Of a stretch of DNA of 64,000 bases, positions 35,743-45,800 are shown piece by piece (the stretch's first letter is position 1; every line of letters begins with the position of its first letter). The DNA is taken from contig CAIZRK010000006.1 of the NCBI GenBank assembly GCA_903935355.1, positions 56,485 through 120,484 on the forward strand. Direction: 5' to 3'. The DNA is from an uncultured beta proteobacterium. Lineage in GTDB: Bacteria > Pseudomonadota > Gammaproteobacteria > Burkholderiales > Burkholderiaceae. Both the position numbers and the translations under genes were made by a program. The notes under the pieces are model-generated. The model searched no databases, was not told where the DNA came from, and saw only the letters and a program-made list of their open reading frames with translations.

Positions 35743-36588
35743 TTATATGAGTGCAGCATCCCTGAGCGCATCTCGGGTAGTTTGAGCAACTACTCTAGCT
35801 GCTTGTGCGAAGTCACTACCTGAGCTCGCATATAAAATCGCCCTTGAAGAATTAATCATCATGCCTATTCCAGGTTGATTGACAATACTTCCCGCTCTAA
35901 CTGTGGCATCAATATCTCCCCCTTGGGCGCCAATGCCTGGGATTAATAAGGGCATTTCACCCACAATTGCACGTACCTTGGCAATTTCCTCTGGGAAAGT
36001 AGCGCCAACAACTAGGCTAATTTGCCCAGAGGTATTCCATTTTTGTGCAGCCAGTTTTGCCACATGAATATATAAGGGCTCGCCGTCTGGGGAAATATTC
36101 AGAAACTGTAAATCTGAGCCTCCAGGATTGGAAGTGCGACATAAAACAATGACGCCCTTTCCTTGATGGCGCAAATAGGGTTCAATCGAGTCAAAGCCCA
36201 TATAGGGGTTTACGGTTACCGCATCGGCGCCATAGCGTTCAAAGGCTTCTTGGGCATAGTGCTCGGCAGTGCTACCAATATCACCCCGTTTAGAGTCAAG
36301 GATCACGGGTATTTGGGGGTACTTATCTTTGAGGTACCCAATCAGCTTCTCTAGTTGTGTTTCGGCCCTTTGGGATGCAAAGTAGGCAAATTGAGGTTTG
36401 AAAGAACAGACTAAATCGGCCGTTGCATCAGCAATTTCTCGGCAGAACTCAAAAATACCATCGGGCTTGCCTTGTAGTGCTAGGGGGAGGCGCTTAGGAT
36501 CTGGATCAAATCCTAAGCACAACATGCTGGCTTGGGAAGTCCATGCAGATTGGAGTTGCTGGTTAAAGGTAATTGTTCTGGAGTTCAT
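35743..36588 (-). CDS. pyrF: Orotidine 5'-phosphate decarboxylase (type 2 PyrF)
   Basis: Last step of UMP synthesis. The 281-residue length, the [10 protein letters not shown]-terminus and the catalytic [15 protein letters not shown] (Asp-x-Lys-x-x-Asp) are of the larger type 2 enzyme found in many Burkholderiales and actinobacteria. The C-terminal [16 protein letters not shown] phosphate loop is intact. It converges with mtgA with one base between the stop codons. pyrR and pyrB at the right edge serve the same pathway. Confidence 0.95.
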   Translation of the reverse strand: MNSRTITFNQQLQSAWTSQASMLCLGFDPDPKRLPLALQGKPDGIFEFCREIADATADLVCSFKPQFAYFASQRAETQLEKLIGYLKDKYPQIPVILDSKRGDIGSTAEHYAQEAFERYGADAVTVNPYMGFDSIEPYLRHQGKGVIVLCRTSNPGGSDLQFLNISPDGEPLYIHVAKLAAQKWNTSGQISLVVGATFPEEIAKVRAIVGEMPLLIPGIGAQGGDIDATVRAGSIVNQPGIGMMINSSRAILYASSGSDFAQAARVVAQTTRDALRDAALI

Positions 36589-36662
36589 TGGATTTAGGCT
36601 TATTTTAGTGAAACTTTCATCCCCTATAGGATAAACTAGCGCACATTCATTAGGAGTTCACC

Positions 36663-37628
36663 ATGATCAACTTGTTCGTCCTGCAAAATGGCCGCCTCTC
36701 GCAAGAGCAAGTCGAGGATCGCAATGAATTGTTGCAATATTCAAACCCCATCTGGATCGACGTAGTTGATCCCGAAGAGGAAGAACTTATTTGGATTAAA
36801 GAGGCTTTTGGTGTCCTATTACCTGAATTAGACGACTTAGGTGACTTAGAGGCGTCTGCCCGTTATTTTGAGGCTGATGATGGCCATCTTCATATACGTA
36901 CTGATTTTTTATTAGATGAAGAAGAGACATCTCGCAACGTTCGGGTAGCATTTGTGATGACCAAGCAGGTTTTATTCTCTATTCATGATGAGGATTTGCC
37001 GGTATTTCGTTTGGTGCGTCTGCGAGCTCGCTTGCGCCCAGGCTCTGTGAGCAATGCGAAAGATGTCTTGCTTGACCTCTATTCCACAGATGCTGAGTAC
37101 TCTGCAGATGCATTGGAGGAGGTTTATGAAAACCTAGAACAAGCAGGTAAGCGTGTTTTATCTGACGTAATTACTGATTCAGATGCTGCTGAAGTATTGG
37201 AAACCATTGCTAAAGAGGAGGATACCAACGGACGTATTCGTCGCAATGTGATGGATACACGCCGCGCACTGTCATTCTTGATGCGTAGCAAATTATTATC
37301 TGATGAACAGCAAGAAGAAGCGCGTCAGATATTACGTGACATTGATTCCCTAGAAAACCATACTGCATTTTTATTCGATAAAATTAACTTCTTAATGGAT
37401 GCAACGGTAGGCTTCATTAATTTGAACCAAAGTAAGATTATTAAGATCTTCTCGGTGGTATCAGTTGCCTTGATGCCGCCAACCTTGCTTGCAAGTATCT
37501 GGGGAATGAACTATCGCTATATGCCTGAATTAGAAATGTCATGGGGTTATCCAATGGCTATTGGAGCTATGATCATCTCCGCGATTATTCCTTTGGGCTA
37601 CTTTCGTCACAAAGGTTGGATGAATTAA
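36663..37628 (+). CDS. corA: Magnesium/cobalt transporter CorA
   Basis: Pentameric inner-membrane Mg2+ channel. The 321-residue protein has a large acidic N-terminal cytoplasmic domain, a long stalk helix (NHTAFLFDKINFLMDATVGF) and two C-terminal transmembrane helices (about 259-280 and 293-313) around the pore signature GMN (281-283). The ribosome site TTAGGAG lies seven bases before the ATG. Its last four bases overlap the end of the convergent pncC gene. Confidence 0.95.
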   Translation: MINLFVLQNGRLSQEQVEDRNELLQYSNPIWIDVVDPEEEELIWIKEAFGVLLPELDDLGDLEASARYFEADDGHLHIRTDFLLDEEETSRNVRVAFVMTKQVLFSIHDEDLPVFRLVRLRARLRPGSVSNAKDVLLDLYSTDAEYSADALEEVYENLEQAGKRVLSDVITDSDAAEVLETIAKEEDTNGRIRRNVMDTRRALSFLMRSKLLSDEQQEEARQILRDIDSLENHTAFLFDKINFLMDATVGFINLNQSKIIKIFSVVSVALMPPTLLASIWGMNYRYMPELEMSWGYPMAIGAMIISAIIPLGYFRHKGWMN

Positions 37629-38137
37629 TTTAGTAGGACAATTAATTCTGATAAGGCGAAGTGACAAGCTTGCTGTCGAACGGCTTGACGATTGCCAGAG
37701 AAATGCATCGTTTTGGTGGTGATCTTAGCAATCCCATTTGAAACCTTTTCTTTTATTGCCCATCCAAAGCAAACAGTACCCACAGGCTTTTCTAGAGAGC
37801 CTCCAGTGGGTCCGGCAATACCCGTAATTGAGACTCCAACATTTACGCCTGCATCGCGTTGCGCACCTTCGGCCATTGCTTTTGCTACTGGCTCGCTGAC
37901 AGCGCCAAACGATTCGATCAACTCTAATGGCACGCCAAGGCACTCTGTTTTTGCTTGATTGCTATAGGTAATATAGCCCCGCTCAAACCAATCGCTAGAG
38001 CCTGCAAGTTCAGTGAGGGTCGTGCAGACTAAGCCCCCAGTGCATGATTCGGCTAGAGCAATTGTCCATCCCTTGTTCATCAGAGCGCTAGCAATCGTGC
38101 ATGCTAGATCATTACCAGGCTCAATCAGTTGGCTCAT
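37625..38137 (-). CDS. pncC: Nicotinamide-nucleotide amidase (CinA C-terminal domain)
   Basis: Deamidates NMN to nicotinate mononucleotide in pyridine-nucleotide recycling. The 170-residue protein is the stand-alone CinA/PncC domain: LAESCTGGLVCTTLTELAGSS with the catalytic Ser and Thr, the SITGIAGPTGG motif and a C-terminal QAVRQQACHFAL helix. It is translationally coupled to pgpA by a four-base overlap. The thiL-pgpA-pncC order is seen in many proteobacteria. Confidence 0.92.
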   Translation of the reverse strand: MSQLIEPGNDLACTIASALMNKGWTIALAESCTGGLVCTTLTELAGSSDWFERGYITYSNQAKTECLGVPLELIESFGAVSEPVAKAMAEGAQRDAGVNVGVSITGIAGPTGGSLEKPVGTVCFGWAIKEKVSNGIAKITTKTMHFSGNRQAVRQQACHFALSELIVLLN

Positions 38138-38709
38138 AAAAATGCTTTGATTAGGGTATGTAAAAGTGCAATAGTAAATAAAGTGAAGAAGGCAGCAGCA
38201 AGATCATCGGCAATGATTCCAAAACCACGCCACAATATTTGCCCTAGACTGGAATGGGAGTCATTATTTTGGGTTTCTATATGTTTGAAATGGCGATCAA
38301 TCATGCCGATCGGTCCTGGCTTGACGGCATCAAAAAATCGGAACAATGTAAACGCCAGCACTTGTAAACCAATATTTGCAGGCATGATCAAGAGTAGAAC
38401 AAGCCAAAAGGCCACAATTTCATCCCACACGATTCCGCCGAAATCTTTTTTACCTAACTCTTCGCTAACATGGCCGCAGATCCAGCAGCCAAAGACAATA
38501 CCACCACCAATAATCCAAAGATAATCTTCAGGCGATAAGAAATATTCCCCGACTAAGAAAGTAGCCCATGCCCATAGGGTGCCTGCTGTGCCTGGGGCTA
38601 TCGGGGCAAGACCACTGCCAAAACCAAAGGCAATAGCACGACTAGCGGTACTAAAGACCCACTTAAATGAGGGCCTTAATACTAAGGATGGTCCGTCTTT
38701 TGTACTCAT
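38134..38709 (-). CDS. pgpA: Phosphatidylglycerophosphatase A
   Basis: Inner-membrane phosphatase making phosphatidylglycerol. The 191-residue protein has the PgpA signature region GFGSGLAPIAPGTAGTL, followed by hydrophobic segments, DFGGIVWDEIVAFWLVL with the conserved acidic residues, and FRFFDAVKPGPIGMIDR. It overlaps thiL and pncC by four bases at either end, so the three form a tightly coupled operon. Confidence 0.95.
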   Translation of the reverse strand: MSTKDGPSLVLRPSFKWVFSTASRAIAFGFGSGLAPIAPGTAGTLWAWATFLVGEYFLSPEDYLWIIGGGIVFGCWICGHVSEELGKKDFGGIVWDEIVAFWLVLLLIMPANIGLQVLAFTLFRFFDAVKPGPIGMIDRHFKHIETQNNDSHSSLGQILWRGFGIIADDLAAAFFTLFTIALLHTLIKAFL

Positions 38710-39728
38710 GCAAAGTGATCAAAGGATTTGAGAAGGGCAGCAGTAGTATTGGCATCTAGGTCTTGTCCATCTGACGTCATGAGCGAAATAGTAGCCAGAT
38801 TGTTCTGCATAGGCTTGATACTGCCAATTTGCGTTAAAGATAATTTAAGTGCCTGACCGATGTTATTAATTGCTATGCGCTGACTTGATGGTGCCGTAAA
38901 GCACAGCTCGTAATCATCTCCTCCACAAGCGGCGAATTGGGTTTGAAGTGGGACCTTCATTTTTTGCAGGATGACTGATTTGGGAATGCGATCGACAAAA
39001 ACTTCTGCATCTTTATGAGAACTCTCTAAGAGATGTTTGAGATCGCCTAATAAGCCATCAGAAATATCAAGCGCCGCAGTGGCAATACCTCTTATAGCTA
39101 TCCCTAGCTCTACTCTTGGCACAGGTTGGTGCAGGCGATTCTCAATTAGCTCTAAATCAGTGGGGGGTAGATTAATCTCATGACGCAGTGCAGCAAGGGC
39201 TAAGCGGGCGTCCCCTACTGTGCCTGAGACCCAAATATCATCCCCTGCCATTGCCCCCGATCTTCTAATCGCTTTGCCCATGGGAAGGGCGCCAAAAGCA
39301 GTAATGCAAATATTAAGAGGGCCAGCAGTCGTATCTCCACCGATCAAAGGGCACGAATAGGTATTCGCAAGGGCAAATAACCCGTTAGAAAAAGCCTCAA
39401 GCCACCTTGGGTCAGCTGTTGGTAGGGCTAGTGCAAGGGTGAAGCCAATGGGTTTAGCGCCCATAGCGGCAAGGTCTGAGAGATTAACTGCTAAGGCCTT
39501 ATGCCCTAGCCATTGCGCCTTGGCACCAGCAAAAAAATGCCTACCCTCCACTAGCATATCGCTAGTAATGGCAAGCTCTTCATTCGGCTTGGGTACGAGT
39601 AGAGCGCAATCATCTCCAATTCCTAGGATAACGATGCTCTTAGTTGATGCCAGCATGGTTTCTGAGCGTGTTTTAAAAAAACGTTCAATGAGCGCAAATT
39701 CGCCTAGCGTATGGGATGGAGATTGCAT
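38706..39728 (-). CDS. thiL: Thiamine-monophosphate kinase
   Basis: Converts thiamine phosphate to the active diphosphate. The 340-residue reading starts MQSPSHTLGEFALIERFF, the normal ThiL N-terminus, with GGGGC just before the ATG; an in-frame codon at 39788 would add an unlikely 20 residues. Motifs include GIGDDCALL, ITSDMLVEGRHF with metal-binding Asp, NLSDLAAMGAKP, GGDTTAGPLN and the C-terminal ACGGDDYELCF. It is the first gene of thiL-pgpA-pncC, divergent from maeB. Confidence 0.95.
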   Translation of the reverse strand: MQSPSHTLGEFALIERFFKTRSETMLASTKSIVILGIGDDCALLVPKPNEELAITSDMLVEGRHFFAGAKAQWLGHKALAVNLSDLAAMGAKPIGFTLALALPTADPRWLEAFSNGLFALANTYSCPLIGGDTTAGPLNICITAFGALPMGKAIRRSGAMAGDDIWVSGTVGDARLALAALRHEINLPPTDLELIENRLHQPVPRVELGIAIRGIATAALDISDGLLGDLKHLLESSHKDAEVFVDRIPKSVILQKMKVPLQTQFAACGGDDYELCFTAPSSQRIAINNIGQALKLSLTQIGSIKPMQNNLATISLMTSDGQDLDANTTAALLKSFDHFA

Positions 39729-39800
39729 GCCCCATTTTATGTCGCTTAGGAGTTGGACATCGGAGAGGAATAGAATTAGAGACTTCAATATGTCTTTTCG

Positions 39801-42140
39801 ATGAGTGAAATGATGAGCAAATCAAGCAATAGCAGCAAAGAACAGCAGGCAGCGGATTTAAGAGCAGCAGCTCTGCACTATCACGAGTTTCCAGTACCAG
39901 GAAAAATCGAAATTGCCCCAACCAAGCAATTAACTAATCAACGAGATTTGGCGCTGGCCTATACACCAGGTGTTGCAGCTGCTTGCGAAGAGATCGTTAA
40001 AGACCCTGCAAATGCATTTCGCTATACAGCCCGCGGAAACTTAGTTGGCGTAATTACCAATGGGACTGCTGTATTGGGTTTGGGAAATATAGGGCCATTG
40101 GCAAGTAAGCCAGTAATGGAAGGTAAAGCAGTTCTCTTTAAGAAATTTGCGGGGATTGATGTATTTGATATCGAAGTTAATGAGAATGATCCAGAAAAGC
40201 TAATTGAGATTATTGCGGCACTTGAGCCAACCTTTGGCGGCATCAATTTAGAGGATATTAAAGCGCCAGATTGCTTTGTTGTTGAGCGCAAGTTGCAAGC
40301 ACGCATGAAAATACCAGTTTTTCATGATGATCAACATGGTACGGCGATTGTGGTTGCTGCGGCGATTATGAATGGGTTAAAAGTCGTTGGAAAAGAGGTC
40401 GATAAAGTGAAGTTAGTCACCTCTGGTGCTGGCGCTGCAGCTTTGGCTTGTTTGGATTTGCTAGTGGATTTAGGAATACCTCGTAAGAATATTTGGGTAA
40501 CCGATTTGGCTGGTGTGGCATATAAAGGTCGTACAGAATTAATGGACCCTGAGAAGGAGCCTTTCTGCCAAGACACTACTTTAAGAACTTTGGATGAAGC
40601 AATTGAAGGCGCAGATATTTTCTTGGGCCTTTCTGCTGGTGGCGTCTTAAAGCAAAGCATGGTGAAAAAGATGGCTCCCAAGCCCTTGGTCTATGCCTTA
40701 GCAAATCCCACGCCAGAGATTTTGCCAGAAGAAGTAAAAGAGGTGCGCCCCGATGCAGTAATGGCTACGGGCCGTACTGATTATCCAAATCAAGTTAATA
40801 ACGTTTTATGCTTTCCATTTATTTTTCGCGGTGCATTAGATGTCGGTGCAACCACCATCACCCGCGGCATGGAAGTGGCTGCTGTGAAGGCTGTAGCCGA
40901 GCTAGCCCAGGCTGAACAAAGTGAAATTGTCACCTCGGTATACGGCATTGAGAATTTGTCTTTTGGACCAGAATATTTAATCCCGAAACCCTTTGATCCA
41001 CGCCTTATCACTGTGATTGCGCCTGCGGTGGCTAAAGCAGCAATGGATGATGGTGTTGCGCAGCGACCAATTAAGGATTTTGACGCCTATCGCAATCAAC
41101 TTCAGCAATTTGTGTATCACTCAGGTACTTTAATGAAGCCCTTATTTAGCATTGCTAAGAGGGTGCCAGCTAATCAAAAGCGCATTGTTTTTGCTGAAGG
41201 CGAAGATGAACGTGTATTACGTGCAGTTCAAATCATCATTGATGAGCACTTGGCAACCCCTATTTTGGTGGGACGCCCTGCTGTCATTGAGCATCGCATC
41301 GGAAAGTTTGGGCTACGTATTAAAGCTGGCGAAGACTTTGAAATCGTGAACCCAGAAAACGATGCACGCTTCCGTGATTTCTGGCAAACCTATTTAGCTT
41401 TAACTGAACGCAAAGGGGTAACGGAGTCTTTTGCTAAATTAGAAATGCGTCGGCGTAATAGCTTAATTGGTTCGATCATGATCAGTAAGGGTATGGCAGA
41501 TGGCATGATTTGCGGTACGGTGGGGAACTCTGCAACCCATCTGAAGTATGTCGATGAAGTTGTTGGTCACGAACCTGGTGCTAATGTATATGGCGCAATG
41601 GCAGGATTAATTCTTCCAGGGCGCCAAGTATTTTTAGTCGATACCCATATCAATATAGATCCTACTGCGGAACAATTAGCTGAAATCACGCTGATGGCTG
41701 CAAGCGAGATGCGCAAATTGGGCTTGGTTCCGAAAGTTGCTCTTCTGTCACACTCCAATTTTGGTTCGAGTAATGCCCCTTCTGCAGTAAAGATGCGTGA
41801 AGTGTTAACGATGATTCAGAAAGCAGACCCAACGCTTGAGATCGATGGTGAGATGCATGGCGACAGCGCGTTAGATGAAACTATTCGCGCTGGTGCCGTT
41901 ACTTCTTCTTCATTAAAGGGCGATGCTAATTTATTAGTCTTACCCAACATAGATGCAGCAAACATCTCTTATAACCTGCTAAAAACGGCAGCAGGCAACG
42001 GCATTGCAATTGGACCCCTGTTGTTAGGAGTTGCTAAGCCAATACATATCCTCACGCCAGCGGCTACTGTCCGCCGAATTGTGAATGTAACGACTTTAGC
42101 GGTTGTTCAGGCAGCAAGCGAGGCAAGGGGGGTTGCTTAA
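39801..42140 (+). CDS. maeB: NADP-dependent malic enzyme with C-terminal phosphotransacetylase-like domain
   Basis: Oxidatively decarboxylates malate to pyruvate with NADP+. The first roughly 440 residues are the malic enzyme ([68 protein letters not shown]). The C-terminal roughly 320 residues resemble phosphate acetyltransferase ([38 protein letters not shown]), a regulatory fusion usual for proteobacterial MaeB. The length of 779 matches the family. A long AT-rich hairpin follows the stop. Confidence 0.96.
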   Translation: MSEMMSKSSNSSKEQQAADLRAAALHYHEFPVPGKIEIAPTKQLTNQRDLALAYTPGVAAACEEIVKDPANAFRYTARGNLVGVITNGTAVLGLGNIGPLASKPVMEGKAVLFKKFAGIDVFDIEVNENDPEKLIEIIAALEPTFGGINLEDIKAPDCFVVERKLQARMKIPVFHDDQHGTAIVVAAAIMNGLKVVGKEVDKVKLVTSGAGAAALACLDLLVDLGIPRKNIWVTDLAGVAYKGRTELMDPEKEPFCQDTTLRTLDEAIEGADIFLGLSAGGVLKQSMVKKMAPKPLVYALANPTPEILPEEVKEVRPDAVMATGRTDYPNQVNNVLCFPFIFRGALDVGATTITRGMEVAAVKAVAELAQAEQSEIVTSVYGIENLSFGPEYLIPKPFDPRLITVIAPAVAKAAMDDGVAQRPIKDFDAYRNQLQQFVYHSGTLMKPLFSIAKRVPANQKRIVFAEGEDERVLRAVQIIIDEHLATPILVGRPAVIEHRIGKFGLRIKAGEDFEIVNPENDARFRDFWQTYLALTERKGVTESFAKLEMRRRNSLIGSIMISKGMADGMICGTVGNSATHLKYVDEVVGHEPGANVYGAMAGLILPGRQVFLVDTHINIDPTAEQLAEITLMAASEMRKLGLVPKVALLSHSNFGSSNAPSAVKMREVLTMIQKADPTLEIDGEMHGDSALDETIRAGAVTSSSLKGDANLLVLPNIDAANISYNLLKTAAGNGIAIGPLLLGVAKPIHILTPAATVRRIVNVTTLAVVQAASEARGVA

Positions 42141-42160
42141 AATTGATGGAAGCGCCTTTT

Positions 42161-42198
42161 GAATAAATTAAGTAAGCATTTGCTAACTTAATTTATTC
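42161..42198. terminator. 38-base AT-rich perfect hairpin after maeB
   Basis: A 13-bp perfect stem (GAATAAATTAAGT/ACTTAATTTATTC) is topped by an A/A mismatch and AGC-ATTT-GCT. It has little GC and no clean T-run, so it may protect the maeB mRNA 3' end or act as a weak terminator. Confidence 0.45.
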
Positions 42199-42207
42199 TT
42201 ATATAAA
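42180..42207 (+). promoter_or_regulatory. Weak candidate promoter for the barstar-like gene
   Basis: TTGCTA (42180-42185), a 16-base spacer and TATAAA (42202-42207), overlapping the hairpin. The region is so AT-rich that chance matches are likely. Confidence 0.3.
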
Positions 42208-42261
42208 TCAATAGCTTATATAAAAAGTACTTTAATTAGACTTGATTTGATGGCGCGTTAA

Positions 42262-42277
42262 GGGTAATCTATTACCC
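42262..42277. repeat. Palindrome over the ribosome site of the barstar-like gene
   Basis: GGGTAAT-CT-ATTACCC is a perfect 7-2-7 inverted repeat ending three bases before the ATG at 42281. As RNA it forms a 6-bp hairpin with a TCTA loop that would cover the AAGGG ribosome site. Confidence 0.5.
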
Positions 42278-42280
42278 ATC

Positions 42281-42901
42281 ATGAATAATCGCTCCGAAAA
42301 CTCCAATATGTCAAGCTTCCAAGAAAATAGTCGCACTGAAAGTTGGGATAACAATGATCGACTAGATACCGAATCATTCGCTGCCAATGTATATGCACAA
42401 GGCGGCTTATCTCGTTTACAAACCTATGCAGCAAATCAAGTTTCGGGGAAAAAAGTGACAGCTTCGTGGCGCGCCGCTTTGGCCGTACGTGATGCCGGAC
42501 CGCCGGCAATGTTGCGCAGTGTGCGCCCTAATATAGTGCAATCTATTCGGGCATTCCGCACGCCAGACCTGCAAGAGGCTGCTACAGAGTTGGGGCAGCA
42601 CTTTATCTACGCTAATTGCGCAAATGCAATGACTAAGGGTGAGGTTCTTGAATCTATTGCAATTGCTTATTCCCTTACCAAGCAGCAGGCTAAGAATTTT
42701 GATCCCCTATTAGATGCTTTGACAACTACCATTGATAAGTCAGGCCCACAGCCTGGTTTTGTGGTGGTGCTCGAAGGCTTACCATGTACTCAGAAATTTG
42801 ACAAAGAAGCACGTGAAACGCTCTTAGATGTATTTCGAGATGCAGTGGATTTTTGGGCGGAACGTCGAACCCCTTATCGGGTTTTCTACTCTTTCGTATA
42901 A
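42281..42901 (+). CDS. Barstar-family (barnase inhibitor-like) protein
   Basis: The C-terminal 100 residues (about 107-206) read as a barstar-like fold: FIYANCANAMTKGEVLESIA, then KNFDPLLDALTT, FVVVLEGLPC and the final YRVFYSFV strand. The N-terminal 100 residues are polar and not recognised. Barstar inhibits the ribonuclease barnase, but Burkholderiales carry many barstar-family proteins without a toxin, and no secreted ribonuclease gene is adjacent here. The start could also be the ATG at 42308. A palindrome sits over the ribosome site of the first ATG. Confidence 0.72.
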   Translation: MNNRSENSNMSSFQENSRTESWDNNDRLDTESFAANVYAQGGLSRLQTYAANQVSGKKVTASWRAALAVRDAGPPAMLRSVRPNIVQSIRAFRTPDLQEAATELGQHFIYANCANAMTKGEVLESIAIAYSLTKQQAKNFDPLLDALTTTIDKSGPQPGFVVVLEGLPCTQKFDKEARETLLDVFRDAVDFWAERRTPYRVFYSFV

Positions 42902-42920
42902 GCTCTATTGAAGCTAGCCT

Positions 42921-42949
42921 AAATCGCCTCTATATGGGGCGATTTTTCA
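42921..42949 (+). terminator. Intrinsic terminator after the barstar-like gene
   Basis: AAATCGCCTC/GGGGCGATTT (10 bp with one T-G pair) encloses TATAT and runs into five Ts. It overlaps the last codons of the convergent rsmE gene. Confidence 0.7.
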
Positions 42950-43703
42950 TTAAAGCTTGGAGTTCTGCCCCCCAGATGCTATGTACAGCAGTAATGGCCA
43001 CAATCCCGGCAGTTTCTGTGCGAAGTACTCGTGCACCCAAAGAAACCAGCTGGTAGCCTGCTAATTGCGCCTGGGCTTCCTCTTCTAGGGAGTGCCCACC
43101 CTCAGGGCCAATCATCAAGATGAGATCCTGAGGGGCATTTTCTAAGAGCGATAAATACAGGCTTTTCTTGGCTTCTGGGCTTAAAAGAAGCTTAAGCTGG
43201 GGTTTTTGATGCATTTTGAGGTAATTCTCAAAAGTCTGAACCGGTTCTATTTCTGCGAAGACCGTGCGGTCACACTGTTCACAGGCTGCTTGGACAATTC
43301 CTTGCCAATGTAAAAGTCGCTTTTGGGCACGCTCCGCATCACTAGGACGAGTTAATTTGATAACAGAGCGCTCACATTGCAATGGAGCGATCGATTTTGC
43401 CCCAGTTTCTATGGCTTTTTCCACTATCCAGTCCATTTTGTCGCCACCGGCTAATCCTTGGGCTAGGGTAATGGCATAAGGAGCCTCACGATGGATATCA
43501 GTACGGATCTCGCTTAGCTGGACATCTCCAGCTTTACCGGTAAAGGTGAGCAGATTGGCCACGGCAACTTGACCATTTCCATCAAATACAGGAAAGGTAG
43601 CGCCGACCTGAATTCGGCGAACCCGTAAATGATGGGCGAGCTCAGAGGGGATGGCAGTTGGCTTTTGGGTTTCCCATGGCTGGGGAAGATAAAATTGAGG
43701 CAT
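42930..43703 (-). CDS. rsmE: 16S rRNA (uracil(1498)-N(3))-methyltransferase
   Basis: Methylates U1498 in the ribosomal decoding centre. The 257-residue SPOUT enzyme has an N-terminal PUA-like domain ([11 protein letters not shown]), [25 protein letters not shown] and the knot region [14 protein letters not shown] followed by [17 protein letters not shown], all RsmE hallmarks. It is divergent from tkt with 44 bases between starts and converges with the barstar-like gene. Confidence 0.95.
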   Translation of the reverse strand: MPQFYLPQPWETQKPTAIPSELAHHLRVRRIQVGATFPVFDGNGQVAVANLLTFTGKAGDVQLSEIRTDIHREAPYAITLAQGLAGGDKMDWIVEKAIETGAKSIAPLQCERSVIKLTRPSDAERAQKRLLHWQGIVQAACEQCDRTVFAEIEPVQTFENYLKMHQKPQLKLLLSPEAKKSLYLSLLENAPQDLILMIGPEGGHSLEEEAQAQLAGYQLVSLGARVLRTETAGIVAITAVHSIWGAELQALMKNRPI

Positions 43704-43747
43704 TACTGAAATGTAGCCGATTTATTTTCCTCGAGACCAAATTTACG

Positions 43748-45742
43748 ATGTCAAATCTTCAAGTTCGTATGGCTAATGCCATTCGCCATCTTTCAATGGA
43801 TGCTGTTCAACAAGCTAATTCTGGTCATCCTGGGATGCCAATGGGTATGGCAGATATTGCTGTAGGTCTTTGGAATGAGCATTTACAACATAACCCAACT
43901 GATCCACATTGGATCAATCGAGATCGTTTTGTTTTATCGAATGGCCATGGCTCAATGTTGTTGTATTCACTTTTGCACCTCACAGGTTATGACTTACCCA
44001 TGGGTGAGTTGAAAAAATTTCGGCAGTTGCACAGCAAAACTCCAGGCCATCCAGAATATGGAATTACCCCTGGTGTTGAAACCACTACTGGACCACTTGG
44101 CCAAGGAATTTCCAATGCCGTGGGGATGGCCCTTGCAGAAAAACTTCTTGCCGAGGAATTTAATCGTCCAGGCTATGACATTGTTAATCACTACACCTAT
44201 GCATTTTTAGGGGATGGTTGTTTGATGGAGGGAATTAGCCATGAAGTGTGTTCACTGGCCGGTACACTCAAACTAAATAAACTGATTGCATTTTGGGATG
44301 ACAACGGTATTTCAATTGACGGTAAAGTTATTTCTTGGTTTAACGAGGACACACCTAAACGTTTCGAGGCTTATGGCTGGAATGTGCTTCGTAATGTCGA
44401 TGGTCATGATGCTCAGGCCGTATCTAGAGCAATTACTAGAGCTAAGCGAAGTGATAAACCCACCCTGATTTGTTGTAAAACTGCGATTGGTCATGGCTCA
44501 CCCAATCTGGCCGGTAGTGATAAGGTCCATGGCTCGCCATTAGGCGCCGCTGAAATTGCTCATACTCGAGCCGCCCTTAACTGGCCTTATGCCCCTTTTG
44601 AAATCCCGCAAGATATTTATGAGGCATGGGATTTTAAAAAACGTGGTCAAACTGCTGAGCACGAATGGAATATAGAATTCCAAGGGTATAAAACTCAATA
44701 TCCCCAACTAGCTTCTGAATTACAACGACGCATGAAAGGTGATTTATCGAAAGATTTTTCATCCACCTTAAATGCTTATCTTAAGACTTGCCAAGCAAAG
44801 GCGGAAACCATTGCAACACGCAAAGCAAGTCAAAATGCGATTGAAGCTTTAGCACCCGCATTACCAGAATTTATGGGCGGTTCTGCCGATTTAACGGGCT
44901 CTAACCTTACAAATTGGTCAGCATGTAAACCCGTTCGTGCTAATCAATGGGGTAACCATATCAATTACGGTGTACGTGAGTTTGGCATGAGCGCCATCAT
45001 GAACGGTATTGCACTGCATGGGGGTTATATTCCGTTTGGGGGAACTTTCCTCACTTTTTCTGACTACAGTCGCAATGCCATCCGGATGGCTGCCTTAATG
45101 AAGTTGCGTAGTATTTTTGTTTTTACCCATGACTCGATTGGTTTGGGTGAAGATGGACCTACGCATCAATCGGTTGAGCATGTTGCCAGTTTACGTCTCA
45201 TCCCAAACTTGATGGTTTGGCGTCCTTGTGACACTACTGAAAGTGCGGTGGCTTGGGGCTGTGCCATCCAACGTAAAAATGGCCCAAGCGCTTTGATTTT
45301 CAGTCGTCAAAACTGTCCTTTCGTACCACGTACTAATCAGCAGATCAAATATATTGTTCGCGGTGGATATATTTTGCATGCTTCTAAAAAATCCAAGATT
45401 GCTGCAGTGATTATTGCTACTGGCTCTGAAATTGCTTTTGCGCTGCAAACAGCAGAACGCTTAGAAAAAGAAGGTCTAGGTATACAGGTGGTATCCATGC
45501 CATCAACCACCGTTTTTGATCAACAAGATACGGCTTATAAAGAAAGCGTGTTGCCAACAAAAATTCCTCGAATAGCCATAGAAGCCGGCGTGAGTGATTT
45601 TTGGTGGAAGTATGGTTGCGTTGCTGTCCATGGGGTAGATACTTTTGGCGAGTCCGCACCAGCGCCACAACTATATGAGTACTTTGGTTTAACAGTCGAT
45701 CAAATCACTAAGACCGTTAAGCAATGTATTGCGAAGAAATAA
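43748..45742 (+). CDS. tkt: Transketolase
   Basis: Thiamine-diphosphate enzyme of the pentose phosphate pathway. The 664-residue reading starts at the ATG at 43748 ([18 protein letters not shown]), because an earlier in-frame start would add 30 non-family residues within rsmE's 5' end. Motifs include [29 protein letters not shown] with the ThDP/Mg motif, the catalytic His in the HGSPLGAAE region, [18 protein letters not shown] and the C-terminal domain. gap follows after 58 bases, an order common in Burkholderiales. Confidence 0.97.
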   Translation: MSNLQVRMANAIRHLSMDAVQQANSGHPGMPMGMADIAVGLWNEHLQHNPTDPHWINRDRFVLSNGHGSMLLYSLLHLTGYDLPMGELKKFRQLHSKTPGHPEYGITPGVETTTGPLGQGISNAVGMALAEKLLAEEFNRPGYDIVNHYTYAFLGDGCLMEGISHEVCSLAGTLKLNKLIAFWDDNGISIDGKVISWFNEDTPKRFEAYGWNVLRNVDGHDAQAVSRAITRAKRSDKPTLICCKTAIGHGSPNLAGSDKVHGSPLGAAEIAHTRAALNWPYAPFEIPQDIYEAWDFKKRGQTAEHEWNIEFQGYKTQYPQLASELQRRMKGDLSKDFSSTLNAYLKTCQAKAETIATRKASQNAIEALAPALPEFMGGSADLTGSNLTNWSACKPVRANQWGNHINYGVREFGMSAIMNGIALHGGYIPFGGTFLTFSDYSRNAIRMAALMKLRSIFVFTHDSIGLGEDGPTHQSVEHVASLRLIPNLMVWRPCDTTESAVAWGCAIQRKNGPSALIFSRQNCPFVPRTNQQIKYIVRGGYILHASKKSKIAAVIIATGSEIAFALQTAERLEKEGLGIQVVSMPSTTVFDQQDTAYKESVLPTKIPRIAIEAGVSDFWWKYGCVAVHGVDTFGESAPAPQLYEYFGLTVDQITKTVKQCIAKK

Positions 45743-45800
45743 AAGAAAAGCACAGTCAAAATGCAGGTAGCTCTTATTTAATATTAGCAAGGGGAAAGAA

